This document shows, piece by piece, positions 15,785 through 24,690 of a DNA stretch of 64,000 nucleotides; position 1 is the stretch's first letter; each line of letters begins with the position of its first letter. The notes under the pieces are model-generated. The model was not told where the DNA came from, searched no databases, and worked only from the letters and a program-made list of their open reading frames with translations. The position numbers and the translations under genes are program-made. Source of the stretch: Clostridia bacterium (lineage in GTDB: Bacteria; Bacillota; Clostridia; Christensenellales; CAAEEZ01); the NCBI GenBank assembly GCA_900755035.1, contig CAAEEZ010000017.1, positions 186,001 through 250,000 of the forward strand. Direction: 5' to 3'.

Positions 15785-16958
15785 TTTTATTCTCCTTCTT
15801 GAATTCGTAGAACAAAGGCGACATATTCCTTAATCTTTCCACTATTTCAACTAATTTTTCTACCGTGTAATCTATTTGCTTATAGTCGTTATCTTTGCCA
15901 AAACTAAATCTTAACGTACCGTGTGCGTCCTTAGGGGCTTTGCCTATTGCAAGTAAAGTTGCGCTTGGTTCTAACGAGCCTGACGAACAAGCCGAGCCCG
16001 ACGAAGAGGCAATGCCTTCTAAGTCTAGTGAAAACAATATCGACTCCCCTTCCAAAAACTCAAACGACAAACTTGCGTTATTTGGCAATCTATTGGTTTT
16101 TGAGCCGTTGTAGGTAACGTAAGGTATCTTCTTCATTACTTCGCTAACGAAGTAATCACGCATATCGGCTATTTTTTTAGATTTTTCTTCTAAATTCGTG
16201 GTTGCAAGTTCAAGCGCTTTACCCATACCTACTATTGCAGGCACGTTCGACGTACCGCCACGTTTAGTTCTTTCTTGGTGTCCGCCACTAAGCAAGTTGT
16301 CTATCTTTACGCCCGTTCTAACGTAAAGCACGCCTATACCCTTTGGTCCGTAAAATTTATGTCCTGATATGCTCATCAAATCAACTCCAAGGTCCTTTAC
16401 GTCAAGGTTGATTGCGCCTGCTGCTTGTACGGCGTCGGTGTGGAATAATACCTTATGCTTTTTACATATCTCACCTATTTGTTTTATGGGTTGAATAGTA
16501 CCTATTTCATTATTAGCAGTCATTACGCTAACTAATATCGTTTTATCAGTAATTAGGCTTTCTAGTTCGTTAAGATCAACTACTCCGTCGCTATCTACTG
16601 ACAAATAGTCTACCTTAAATCCGTGTTTTTCCAAATATTTAGCGCTTTCGTGTATAGCCGCATGTTCAATTTTGGTGGTAATTATATGATTACCTTTATC
16701 CATATTAGCCGATGCAATGCCTTTAAGCGCCCAGTTATCCGCTTCCGTTCCACCAGAAGTGAAGTAAATCTCGTTGGTTTTTGCGTTTAGCGCCTTAGCT
16801 ATTTGATTTCTTGCTTTATCAACGGCTATTGCTGCGTCTCTACCAAAACCGTGCTGACTATTAGCATTGCCAAACGTTTCGGTAAAATACGGCATCATTT
16901 CTTGTAATACTTCTTTGTCAACGTAAGTAGTTGCCGCATGGTCTAAATATACTTTCAT
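15777..16958 (-). CDS. iscS: Cysteine desulfurase IscS/NifS
   Basis: 393-residue PLP enzyme that takes sulfur from cysteine and passes it as persulfide to IscU. PLP lysine K201 lies in SISGHKFYGPKG; H98 is in KIEHAAIH; the persulfide cysteine C324 lies in SSSGSACSSGS, as in group I desulfurases. HAATTYVD marks the start. GAGGAAG is the ribosome-binding site. It is the second gene of iscR-iscS-iscU. Confidence 0.96.
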   Translation of the reverse strand: MKVYLDHAATTYVDKEVLQEMMPYFTETFGNANSQHGFGRDAAIAVDKARNQIAKALNAKTNEIYFTSGGTEADNWALKGIASANMDKGNHIITTKIEHAAIHESAKYLEKHGFKVDYLSVDSDGVVDLNELESLITDKTILVSVMTANNEIGTIQPIKQIGEICKKHKVLFHTDAVQAAGAINLDVKDLGVDLMSISGHKFYGPKGIGVLYVRTGVKIDNLLSGGHQERTKRGGTSNVPAIVGMGKALELATTNLEEKSKKIADMRDYFVSEVMKKIPYVTYNGSKTNRLPNNASLSFEFLEGESILFSLDLEGIASSSGSACSSGSLEPSATLLAIGKAPKDAHGTLRFSFGKDNDYKQIDYTVEKLVEIVERLRNMSPLFYEFKKENKNV

Positions 16959-16959
16959 A

Positions 16960-17361
16960 TTATACTTCCTCGTTTATCATTTCTTTCAGCGTTATATTGT
17001 CCAAAATTTCGTTCATACCGTCGTACAGTTTTTGCCAAATACCCTTCGTTTTACAAGAGGTTTCTGCATTGCAATCACTTTTTAAGCAATCCACAAACTC
17101 AAAGCCACCCTCTAAGCACCTCATTACTTCGCCCACCGTTATTTCTTCCGGCTTTCGTGATAGGTAATATCCACCCCCTGCGCCACGCACCGAACACACT
17201 ATTTCGTCCTTTTTTAGTAGCGCCATTAGTTGCTCTAAATACGGCTCGCTAAGTGAAAGTTTTTCGGCTATGTAAGGAAGTGGCAACGGCTCTTCCGAGT
17301 AGTCCTCTGCTAGTAATTGGCATATTTTTAATCCGTATCTTGACCTTGTCGAAATTTTCAT
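16960..17361 (-). CDS. iscR: Rrf2-family iron-sulfur regulator IscR
   Basis: 133-residue winged-helix repressor. MKISTRSRYGLK opens the family signature, the recognition region contains LSEPYLEQLMALL, and the wing contains VRGAGGGYYL. Three cysteines C92, C97 and C103 in the C-terminal half match the cluster-binding set of IscR, with 4- and 5-residue gaps rather than 5 and 5. The ATG at 17359-17361 follows AGGGAT; a longer upstream frame overlaps the promoter and is rejected. It probably autoregulates the isc operon through the palindrome at 17401-17422. Confidence 0.9.
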   Translation of the reverse strand: MKISTRSRYGLKICQLLAEDYSEEPLPLPYIAEKLSLSEPYLEQLMALLKKDEIVCSVRGAGGGYYLSRKPEEITVGEVMRCLEGGFEFVDCLKSDCNAETSCKTKGIWQKLYDGMNEILDNITLKEMINEEV

Positions 17362-17389
17362 TTTAATCCCTACTGTTTTACTATGTTTT

Positions 17390-17418
17390 ATTTTATACCT
17401 ATTATTAACATTTGTCAA
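17390..17418 (-). promoter_or_regulatory. Promoter of the isc operon
   Basis: On the minus strand, perfect -35 TTGACA (17413-17418), a 17-nt spacer and TAAAAT (17390-17395). It is overlapped by a palindromic operator candidate. Confidence 0.8.
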
Positions 17419-17422
17419 TAAT
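17401..17422. promoter_or_regulatory. Candidate IscR operator (22-bp palindrome)
   Basis: ATTATTAACAT and TTGTCAATAAT form an imperfect dyad with 9 of 11 positions symmetric. It covers the -35 box and part of the spacer of the isc promoter. Size and placement fit an Rrf2-family dimer site; the assignment to IscR is inference from position. Confidence 0.55.
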
Positions 17423-17544
17423 TTTACGCTTTAATAAACAAAAATAACACTAAAATTTGATAGCAATTATATAGTAGTATTATTTATATATTTTATATAT
17501 TATTCGTAATATTAAATCAAACTATACCTAACGATATACAATAA

Positions 17545-17568
17545 AAAAGCAGGTAAACCTGCCTTTCT
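17545..17568 (-). terminator. Terminator of the yifB-to-glyA operon
   Basis: On the minus strand, GGCAGGT pairs with ACCTGCT across a short TT loop, followed by six T, about 20 nt after the glyA stop. Confidence 0.85.
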
Positions 17569-17587
17569 ATTTATATATTTATTATAA

Positions 17588-18847
17588 TTACATATTAAAG
17601 CAATCGCTATATAGTGGATATTTCTCGGTAAGTTCTTTTACCTTTGCCATTACGTTCTCTCTTACGCTTTCTCTACCGAAAATTACGTCGGCAATTAAGT
17701 TTGCTATTACCTTGCAATCGTCTTCCTTAAATCCTCTTGTAGTGATTGCAGGAGTACCTATTCTAATACCACTTGCAATGCTTGGTTTTAGTGGGTCGAA
17801 TGGAATTGCGTTTTTGTTTACGGTAATATTCATACTTTCTAGTAAGTCGTTTAATTCCTTACCCGTCATATCGGTATTAGTTAGGTCTAACAAAATCAAG
17901 TGATTATCCGTTCCACCAGAAACCATCTTTACCCCTCTTTCAGTAAAGGTATCAGCCATTGCCTTTGCATTTTTTACAACTTGTTTTTGATAATTTACAA
18001 AGTCTTCGCCCATAGCCTCATTGAAGCAAACTGCTTTTGCTGCGATTATATGTTCAAGTGGTCCACCTTGCATACCTGGGAATACTGCTTTGTCTATAAT
18101 TTTAGCATACTCTTCACGGCAAAGAATCATACCGCCTCTTGGTCCTCTTAAAGTTTTATGCGTGGTAGTAGTAACTATATCAGCGTATGGAACAGGGCTA
18201 GGATGAACGCCTGCTGCAACTAAGCCTGCAATATGCGCCATATCTACCATAAGCACAGCGCCAACCTCGTCGGCAATCTCTCTAAATTTCTTAAAGTCAA
18301 TTACCCTAGGGTAAGCAGACGCACCTGCAACTATTAGTTTAGGCTTGCACTCTTTTGCAATTTCCATTACCTTATCGTAGTCGATAGTGCCTGTTTTTTC
18401 GTCAACGCCGTAACTAACGAAATTGTAGCATTTTCCACTCATATTAACGGGACTACCGTGCGTTAAGTGTCCACCGTGCGCAAGATTCATACCAAGTACG
18501 GTATCACCAGGTTGTAACAAAGCAACGTATACGCATAGATTAGCGTTAGCACCGCTATGTGGTTGAACGTTAGCGTGGTCAGCGCCAAAAATCTTTTTTG
18601 CTCTGTCGATTGCCAAAGTTTCAACGACGTCGATATATTCGCATCCGCCGTAATATCTTTTGTTCTTTCCAGAATAGCCCTCAGCGTACTTGTTGGTTAA
18701 GTGCGAACCCATAGCAGCCATAACAGCCTCAGAAACAATATTTTCACTTGCAATAAGTTCGATATTGTTTTGTTGACGAGTTAGTTCGTTTTTCATACCT
18801 TCGTACAATTCTTGGTCTTGCTCTCTCAAAATAGCCATATCTACCAT
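17588..18847 (-). CDS. glyA: Serine hydroxymethyltransferase
   Basis: 419-residue PLP enzyme that converts serine and tetrahydrofolate to glycine and methylene-THF. The PLP lysine is K231 in TTTTHKTLRGPRGG. The substrate and folate regions ENIVSEAVM, QPHSGANAN and HGGHLTHG are all present. AAAGGAAAG lies before the chosen ATG; an alternative ATG three codons on is possible. It is the last gene of a 12-gene operon and is followed by a strong terminator. Confidence 0.97.
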   Translation of the reverse strand: MVDMAILREQDQELYEGMKNELTRQQNNIELIASENIVSEAVMAAMGSHLTNKYAEGYSGKNKRYYGGCEYIDVVETLAIDRAKKIFGADHANVQPHSGANANLCVYVALLQPGDTVLGMNLAHGGHLTHGSPVNMSGKCYNFVSYGVDEKTGTIDYDKVMEIAKECKPKLIVAGASAYPRVIDFKKFREIADEVGAVLMVDMAHIAGLVAAGVHPSPVPYADIVTTTTHKTLRGPRGGMILCREEYAKIIDKAVFPGMQGGPLEHIIAAKAVCFNEAMGEDFVNYQKQVVKNAKAMADTFTERGVKMVSGGTDNHLILLDLTNTDMTGKELNDLLESMNITVNKNAIPFDPLKPSIASGIRIGTPAITTRGFKEDDCKVIANLIADVIFGRESVRENVMAKVKELTEKYPLYSDCFNM

Positions 18848-18860
18848 AGTTATCTTTCCT

Positions 18861-19187
18861 TTATCCTTTATTTTTTATCACTAAATTTTCTATTTGCGAT
18901 TTGGTAATTAGTCCAACCGCCTTGTAAATTTGCTCCCCGTTTTTGTATAGACAAACTGCCGGAACTCCGTCAATAGCCAAATCGTTAGTTAAATCCATAC
19001 ATTCGTCAACGTCGCACCTTGCAACTACTACGTCCGTTTCCTTTCCAACTTCGTCAATCGCCTTAGACAACGTTTTACATGGGCCACTCCATTTTGCGAA
19101 AAAATCCACAAGCACGTAATCGTTACTACTAATTATTTCTTCAAAATTTTCATTAGTAACTTTTACAGTACTATAAATTTCACTCAT
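18861..19187 (-). CDS. Thioredoxin-like protein with W-S-G-P-C active site
   Basis: 108-residue thioredoxin fold: VLVDFFAKWSGPCKTL at 25-40, the cis-proline block IDGVPAVCLYKNGE near 73-86, and the C-terminal helix. The canonical CGPC is SGPC (S34, C37), so the nucleophilic N-terminal cysteine is missing and ordinary dithiol chemistry is not possible. Additional cysteines lie in VARCDVDEC and AVCLY. It may be a monothiol or binding-only thioredoxin. The gene overlaps the RseC-like gene by 8 nt and shares its operon, which hints that the two act together. Confidence 0.85.
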   Translation of the reverse strand: MSEIYSTVKVTNENFEEIISSNDYVLVDFFAKWSGPCKTLSKAIDEVGKETDVVVARCDVDECMDLTNDLAIDGVPAVCLYKNGEQIYKAVGLITKSQIENLVIKNKG

Positions 19188-19638
19188 TTTTACCTTCCTC
19201 TTCCTTCTTCTCCCCTTCGCTAGACGTATCGTTATTTACGATAATGCTAGTAATCGTAGGGCTATATTTTTTCTTTTTCTTTAATTTTTTATCAATAAGC
19301 GCACTTATTACAAAACCAAGTATGAAACCAACGGCGGCAAGTATTATTTGCAAATAATCTTCAAGTTTACACAGCGTACCTATCAGTATACCAAGTCCAA
19401 CCAAAACTAGCGGAATAAGGTACACTATAACTGCCGACATCAATACGAACCTGTCGCCCATAGATACTTCTACAACGTCGCCAACTTTTGCGTTAACGTC
19501 GTTTTTAAGTATGAGCTTAACTTTCATATCGTCCTTGTTAAAAGCACACATACCACACTTGTCGCACGCCGTTTTTCTTTCAAACGATACGGTAGCGTTG
19601 CCCTTTTCAGTTTTTATAACTTCGCCTATTTCAACCAT
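19180..19638 (-). CDS. RseC/MucC-family membrane protein
   Basis: 152-residue protein of the family represented by the SoxR-reducing system component RseC. The N-terminal cytoplasmic part has a cysteine cluster C25-x-x-C28-x-x-C31 (ACDKCGMC), which could bind a metal or cluster. It is followed by two transmembrane helices (about 69-89 and 95-114) and a charged Lys- and Glu-rich tail. In anaerobes the family often accompanies Rnf-type electron transfer, but no Rnf genes are visible here. It starts inside the tcdA stop region without a ribosome-binding site and overlaps the atypical thioredoxin gene downstream. Confidence 0.85.
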   Translation of the reverse strand: MVEIGEVIKTEKGNATVSFERKTACDKCGMCAFNKDDMKVKLILKNDVNAKVGDVVEVSMGDRFVLMSAVIVYLIPLVLVGLGILIGTLCKLEDYLQIILAAVGFILGFVISALIDKKLKKKKKYSPTITSIIVNNDTSSEGEKKEEEGKNE

Positions 19639-20299
19639 CTATCAACTTATTTATTACGTGGCAACTTATAACGCTTGCTGCCATAGGTGGCAAGTAACTT
19701 ATACTGCCTATTACGTCCTTTACTACTTCCGTTTTGCTATTTGAACATACTACGTCAAGCGACTTAATATTTCTATCTTTCAGCCTTTTTCGTAATACTT
19801 TTGCAAGTTTATCCTCTTTTGTTGCAAAAATATCAACAACTAAGTAGGTGCAAGGTTTGTAGCGATTACCTACCCCCATACTGCTGATAATAGGTATATT
19901 ACGCTCCTTACAAAAAGCGATAAGTTCCACCTTGTTCTTTACGTCGTCGATTGCGTCCACAACGTAATCAATATTATCAGTCACTATTTTTTCTACGTTT
20001 TCAATAGTCAATCTTTCACGATAAGCAAGTAGGTTTATATTAGGATTTATCTCCTTTACCCTTTTAGCAAATTCATCCACTTTATAACAACCAACGTTAC
20101 TTTGAAGTGCAATTATTTGCCTATTTAGATTAGTAATATCTATTTTATCGTAATCGACTATAATCAAATTTTCTACGCCTGCTCTTGCCAAAAACTCCAC
20201 GACGTAACCGCCCACACCACCTACGCCGATAACTGCAACGGTGGCGTTTTTAATTAAGTCGTATTTTTCGCCAATCAAACTAATCGTTCTTGACTGCAT
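19631..20299 (-). CDS. tcdA: tRNA threonylcarbamoyladenosine dehydratase TcdA (ThiF/MoeB family)
   Basis: 222-residue E1-like enzyme that cyclises t6A37 in tRNA to ct6A, using ATP. The nucleotide motif VIGVGGVGGYVVEFLARAG lies near 23-41, followed by DYDKIDITNLNRQ. DAIDDVKNK near 115-123 and VVCSNSKTE near 183 match TcdA rather than sulfur-carrier E1 enzymes, and there is no rhodanese domain. It overlaps the aspS end by 20 nt. Placement after hisS-aspS is common in Bacillota. Confidence 0.9.
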   Translation of the reverse strand: MQSRTISLIGEKYDLIKNATVAVIGVGGVGGYVVEFLARAGVENLIIVDYDKIDITNLNRQIIALQSNVGCYKVDEFAKRVKEINPNINLLAYRERLTIENVEKIVTDNIDYVVDAIDDVKNKVELIAFCKERNIPIISSMGVGNRYKPCTYLVVDIFATKEDKLAKVLRKRLKDRNIKSLDVVCSNSKTEVVKDVIGSISYLPPMAASVISCHVINKLIDG

Positions 20300-22088
20300 C
20301 TTTCTTATCTATATCCAAAGCAAGTTCTTTTAGTTGGATATCTTCTACGTAGTCAGGCGCACCAGTCATTAAGCAGCTAGCGTTTTGCACCTTAGGAAAT
20401 GCAATTACGTCCTTAATCGAATCGGTGTGAGTAAGAAGCATAACAAGTCTATCAAGACCAAATGCAAGTCCGCCGTGAGGTGGCGTACCGTAGTTGAACG
20501 CTTCTACGAAGAAACCGAACTTTTCCTTAATTGTTTGTTCGTCCATACCTAGCATTTCAAACATTTTCTTTTGGATATCTCTGTGGAAAATACGAATACT
20601 TCCACCGCCAGCTTCCTCTCCGTTTATTACTAGGTCGTAGGCTTTTGCTCTTGCTTTAAGTGGCTCAGTATCAAGTAGTTCTAAGTCCTCGTTCATTGGG
20701 CTTGTAAACGGATGGTGCTCTGCAACGAGCCTTTGCTCTTCTTCGCTGTATTCGAACATAGGAAACTCCGTAAGCCAAAATACGTCGTAACTATTTTCGT
20801 CGTATATGTTAAACTTCTTAGCAATATGTAATCTTAATGCACCAAGGCTTGATAATACTACTTTATCTTTTGCGTTTGCAACGATTAAAATAGCGTCGCC
20901 CGTTTTTGCGTTTGCCTTTTTGATTATTGCATCTATCTCCTCGTCCGTCATAAACTTTTTGAACGAACAGGTAACACCTTCTTCTTTTAGTAAAATATTA
21001 GCAACTGCTTTTGCGCCGTAATCGGTAACGAAGTGTGAGTAACTATCAAGTTCCTTTCTAGTCATATTCGTGACTAAACCTTCTGCGTTTATTAGCCTTA
21101 CAGAGCCACCTTCTTTGATAGCATCGGTAAATACGCCAAATCCGCAATTTTTAACTTCGCTAGTAATATCCACTATCTTCATGCCAAATCTTCTGTCGGG
21201 TTTGTCACTGCCGTAGTCGTTCATAGCATCACGCCAGGTAACTTCTTCAAATGGTTTGTCAAAGTCTATTTGTACGCACTCCTTAAACAGCCTTTTGATC
21301 AAGCCTTCGGCAACGTCCATAACGTCTCTTGGGTCGTCCACAAAGCTCATTTCCATATCTATTTGGCTAAATTCAGGTTGACGATTAGCCCTAAGGTCCT
21401 CGTCCCTGAAACACCTTGCAACTTGATAATATCTATCAAAACCTGCAATCATCAAAAGTTGCTTGTATATTTGTGGTGATTGTGGTAATGCGTAGAATTG
21501 TCCTTGATGTATACGGCTAGGAACAAGGTAGTCCCTTGCGCCCTCTGGCGTGGACTTTCCTAAAAACGGAGTTTCAATATCCAAAAAGCCGTTTTCAGCC
21601 ATATATTCACGAGTAACTCTTACGATCTTGTCACGCATCATAAGTATATTTTGTAAATATGGTCTTCTTAGGTCAAGATAACGATATTTTAATCTAAGCG
21701 CCTCGTTCGTATTTACGTTATCGGCAATAAAGAAAGGCGTTTGCTCTGCCTCGGACAAAATTTTAAGGTCGATAGCCTCTATCTCTATTTCGCCCGTTTT
21801 CATATTTTTATTTACGTTCTTTTCGTCACGAGCAACTACTTTACCCCTAACTGCAAGTACGTATTCGTTACGAATTGCATCGGCTTTTTCAAAAAGCGTT
21901 TCGTTTTCGCCCTTGTTAAAAGCAATTTGAACGATACCCGTTCTATCTCTTAGATCCACGAACAACAAATTGCCAAGATTACGGTATTTTGCCGTAAAGC
22001 CCATTACGACGACTTCTTCACCTATTTTGCTAGAAGTTACGTCGCCACAATAATCAGTTCTTTTAAGTCCTTGTAAAAATTCTGCCAT
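20280..22088 (-). CDS. aspS: Aspartyl-tRNA synthetase
   Basis: 602-residue class II synthetase of the bacterial type. It has an N-terminal OB-fold anticodon domain (about 1-105), class II motif 2 (QVARCFRDEDLRANRQPEFSQ in register near 213), a GAD insertion domain in the middle, and motif 3 (GLAFGLDRLVMLLTHTDSI) near the end. GAGGACG precedes the start. It follows hisS in the operon, as in many Bacillota. Whether it is discriminating or non-discriminating (aspartyl-tRNA only or also tRNA-Asn) cannot be decided here. Confidence 0.97.
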   Translation of the reverse strand: MAEFLQGLKRTDYCGDVTSSKIGEEVVVMGFTAKYRNLGNLLFVDLRDRTGIVQIAFNKGENETLFEKADAIRNEYVLAVRGKVVARDEKNVNKNMKTGEIEIEAIDLKILSEAEQTPFFIADNVNTNEALRLKYRYLDLRRPYLQNILMMRDKIVRVTREYMAENGFLDIETPFLGKSTPEGARDYLVPSRIHQGQFYALPQSPQIYKQLLMIAGFDRYYQVARCFRDEDLRANRQPEFSQIDMEMSFVDDPRDVMDVAEGLIKRLFKECVQIDFDKPFEEVTWRDAMNDYGSDKPDRRFGMKIVDITSEVKNCGFGVFTDAIKEGGSVRLINAEGLVTNMTRKELDSYSHFVTDYGAKAVANILLKEEGVTCSFKKFMTDEEIDAIIKKANAKTGDAILIVANAKDKVVLSSLGALRLHIAKKFNIYDENSYDVFWLTEFPMFEYSEEEQRLVAEHHPFTSPMNEDLELLDTEPLKARAKAYDLVINGEEAGGGSIRIFHRDIQKKMFEMLGMDEQTIKEKFGFFVEAFNYGTPPHGGLAFGLDRLVMLLTHTDSIKDVIAFPKVQNASCLMTGAPDYVEDIQLKELALDIDKKDAVKND

Positions 22089-22097
22089 CTCGTCCTC

Positions 22098-23363
22098 TTA
22101 TATCGTTTGTTTTTTTACTAAATATTCCACAATTTCATTAAGCGAAACTTTTTCGCTCTCACCCGTCTGCATATCTTTCACGTCAACAGCTTGCTCGTTT
22201 ATCTCGTTTTCGCCAAGCACTATTACGAATTTTGCGCCTATCTTATTGGCATATTTCATTTGCGCTTTAACGCTTCTTCCCACAAGGTCGGTTTCCGTAC
22301 TTACACCGTTTAGTCTTAGATTATGCGAAAGCGTGATAGTATAGTTTTTTGCATTTTCGCCAAGTGGCGCAACGTACACCGTTGGTACTTCTGGTTTCAC
22401 TTCACTTAGCAAACCCAAATTCTCTAAGGTGATAAGCAATCTTTCTATACCCATACCAAATCCGGCAGCAGGCGCAGGCTTTCCACCAACTTCTTCTATT
22501 AAGTGGTTATACCTACCACCGCCACACACCGTACCTTGTGCGCCTATATCGGTGGATATAAATTCAAACACGGTTTTAGTATAATAGTCTAGTCCCCTAA
22601 CCACGTCGCTATCAATTACGTAATCTACGCCAAGCGCCGTTAGTATTTCGGTAAGTCTATCTTGATGTTTTTTACAATCGTCGCACAAATAATCTTGTAT
22701 CCTTGGTGCGTCTTTTGTTATCACCTTGCAAGCGTCAACTTTGCAGTCTAACACACGAAGTGGATTTTTCTCCATTCTTTCACGGCAAGTAGGACACAAT
22801 TTATCAGCATTTTGCCTTAAATATTCTTTTAGTTTTTCGTTATACTTGGTTCTACACTCCTTGCAACCGATACTATTTAGATGCAAGGTAAGTTTTTTAA
22901 GACCTAATTTGTCAAACAACGTTTTTGCAACTAAAATTACCTCTGCGTCAGCCTCGGGCGAATCTACGCCAAACACCTCTATACCAAATTGGTGGTGCTC
23001 TCTAAGTCTGCCGTTTTGTGGTTTTTCATATCTAAACACAGGCGTAATATAGTAGGTTTTGATAGGTTGAGGCATTTCGCCAAGGCTATTTTCCACGTAC
23101 GACCTAGCAGCACCCGCCGTTCCTTCCGGTTTTAGCGTGATACTTCTACCGCCTTTGTCCAAAAAAGTGTACATTTCCTTATTAACGATGTCGGTAGTTT
23201 CGCCAACGCCCCTTAAAAAAAGTTCGGTATGTTCAAAAACGGGCGTTCTAATTTCTTTCAAATTAAATATTTCGGTTACTTCTTTTATTTTGCTTTCAAC
23301 GTAATGCCACTTATACGAATCCTCTGGTAAAACGTCCTTCGTACCCTTAGGAATATTTATCAT
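22098..23363 (-). CDS. hisS: Histidyl-tRNA synthetase
   Basis: 421-residue class II synthetase. Motif 2 is in ITPVFRYEKPQNGRLREHH, the histidine-binding block is RGLDYYTKTVFEF, and motif 3 is AAGFGMGIERLL. The anticodon-binding domain is at the C-terminus. An insertion near 165-235 is rich in paired cysteines (CPTC, CKVDAC, CDDC), which looks like a zinc-binding insert of the type seen in clostridial HisRS. AAGGAG precedes the ATG. Confidence 0.96.
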   Translation of the reverse strand: MINIPKGTKDVLPEDSYKWHYVESKIKEVTEIFNLKEIRTPVFEHTELFLRGVGETTDIVNKEMYTFLDKGGRSITLKPEGTAGAARSYVENSLGEMPQPIKTYYITPVFRYEKPQNGRLREHHQFGIEVFGVDSPEADAEVILVAKTLFDKLGLKKLTLHLNSIGCKECRTKYNEKLKEYLRQNADKLCPTCRERMEKNPLRVLDCKVDACKVITKDAPRIQDYLCDDCKKHQDRLTEILTALGVDYVIDSDVVRGLDYYTKTVFEFISTDIGAQGTVCGGGRYNHLIEEVGGKPAPAAGFGMGIERLLITLENLGLLSEVKPEVPTVYVAPLGENAKNYTITLSHNLRLNGVSTETDLVGRSVKAQMKYANKIGAKFVIVLGENEINEQAVDVKDMQTGESEKVSLNEIVEYLVKKQTI

Positions 23364-23372
23364 TTTTGCTCC

Positions 23373-24689
23373 TTATAAAATATATTTAGCAAGATTTAGT
23401 TCGCTTACCGAACTACTTAAATGCTCGTCAACGTATTTTTTGTCTACTACTACTTCAACTTCTTCACTGTTCTCGCCCGCCGTAAATAACGCTTCTTCTA
23501 GCACTTTCTCTATTAAAGCGTGCAATCTTCTTGCGCCAAGGTTTTCCTTATTTTCATTTTCAAGCGTAGCAATTTCGGCAATTTCCTTTATTCCGTCCTC
23601 GGTAAAAGATAGTTTTACTTTGTCTACGCCAAGTAGTTCGCTATATTGTTTTATTAGGCTGTTATCCGTTTGGGACAAAATTCTAATAAAATCGTCGCTA
23701 GTTAGGTTTTCTAGTTGAACGATTACAGGGAATCTACCTTGTAATTCAGGTATAAGGTCGCTAACCTTTGACAAGTGGAATGCACCTGCCGCAACGAACA
23801 AAATAAAGTCCGTTCTAATTGCGCCGTACTTCGTATTTATCGTACAACCTTCTACGATAGGCAAAATATCCCTTTGCACACCTTCACGACTAACGTCAGG
23901 TCCGTTACTGCCACGGCTGTTGCCACAAATTTTGTCTATCTCGTCAATAAATACTATTCCGTCTTGTTCTGCCCTTCTTAGTCCCTCGGCGTTTATGCCG
24001 TCCTCGTCGATTAGTTTTGCAGCCTCACTATTTACAATCAAATCAAAGGCGTCTTTTACTGTCATTTTGCGTTGCTTTTTCTTTTCAGGCATCATACCGC
24101 CGAAAATATCGCCAAGATTTATAGAATTTTCGCCGTTTGGGGTAAGTTGTATAGTTTTTGGCTGGTCGGCAACTTTCATTTCTATTTGAATGTTGTCAAG
24201 TTGACCTTTTCTTAGGTCGCTCAAAATTTCCTCTTTTAGAACGCTATCGGACTTTGGCTCGATTTCAGCCTGTTTTCTAATAGGTAAAATTTTCTCCACA
24301 AGTTCACGCTCAGCAATATCTATTGCCTTTGGTTTAACTTCCTTTATCCTTTCTTCTTTTACCATACGGATAGATGCTTCTACAAGGTCTCGAATAATGC
24401 TTTCAACGTCTCTTCCAACGTATCCTACTTCGGTAAACTTCGTTGCTTCCACCTTTACGAACGGTGCTTTAACAAGTTTGGCAAGCCTTCTTGCAATTTC
24501 GGTTTTACCTACACCCGTAGGACCTTGCATTATAATATTTTTAGGGGTAACTTCTTCCCTAATTCCTTCGCTTAGTTTACTTCTTCGATAACGATTTCTT
24601 AATGCAACCGCCACCACTCTTTTGGCTTCGGCTTGACCGATAATGTATCTATCTAGTTCGCTTACGATTTGTCTTGGAGTGTACGTCAT
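23373..24689 (-). CDS. hslU: ATP-dependent protease ATPase subunit HslU (ClpY)
   Basis: 438-residue AAA+ unfoldase that feeds substrates into the HslV peptidase. Walker A is GPTGVGKTE near 55-63, Walker B is GIVFIDEIDKI near 243-253, and a sensor region (SKVSDLIPELQGRFPV) follows. The I domain lies between Walker A and B. AAGGAGGAC precedes the ATG, 1 nt after the hslV stop. In Bacillus codY follows this pair; here hisS does. Confidence 0.97.
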   Translation of the reverse strand: MTYTPRQIVSELDRYIIGQAEAKRVVAVALRNRYRRSKLSEGIREEVTPKNIIMQGPTGVGKTEIARRLAKLVKAPFVKVEATKFTEVGYVGRDVESIIRDLVEASIRMVKEERIKEVKPKAIDIAERELVEKILPIRKQAEIEPKSDSVLKEEILSDLRKGQLDNIQIEMKVADQPKTIQLTPNGENSINLGDIFGGMMPEKKKQRKMTVKDAFDLIVNSEAAKLIDEDGINAEGLRRAEQDGIVFIDEIDKICGNSRGSNGPDVSREGVQRDILPIVEGCTINTKYGAIRTDFILFVAAGAFHLSKVSDLIPELQGRFPVIVQLENLTSDDFIRILSQTDNSLIKQYSELLGVDKVKLSFTEDGIKEIAEIATLENENKENLGARRLHALIEKVLEEALFTAGENSEEVEVVVDKKYVDEHLSSSVSELNLAKYIL

Positions 24690-24690
24690 A

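Noticed and set aside
17423..17544. Riboswitch or small RNA between glyA and iscR
   Set aside because: The stretch is AT-rich with no convincing stem apart from the glyA terminator.
19180..19638. Rnf-linked electron-transfer locus
   Set aside because: The RseC-like protein is present but no Rnf subunit is encoded in the window.
22089..22097. T-box or other riboswitch before hisS or aspS
   Set aside because: The gaps are only 9-10 nt within an operon; there is no room for a riboswitch.
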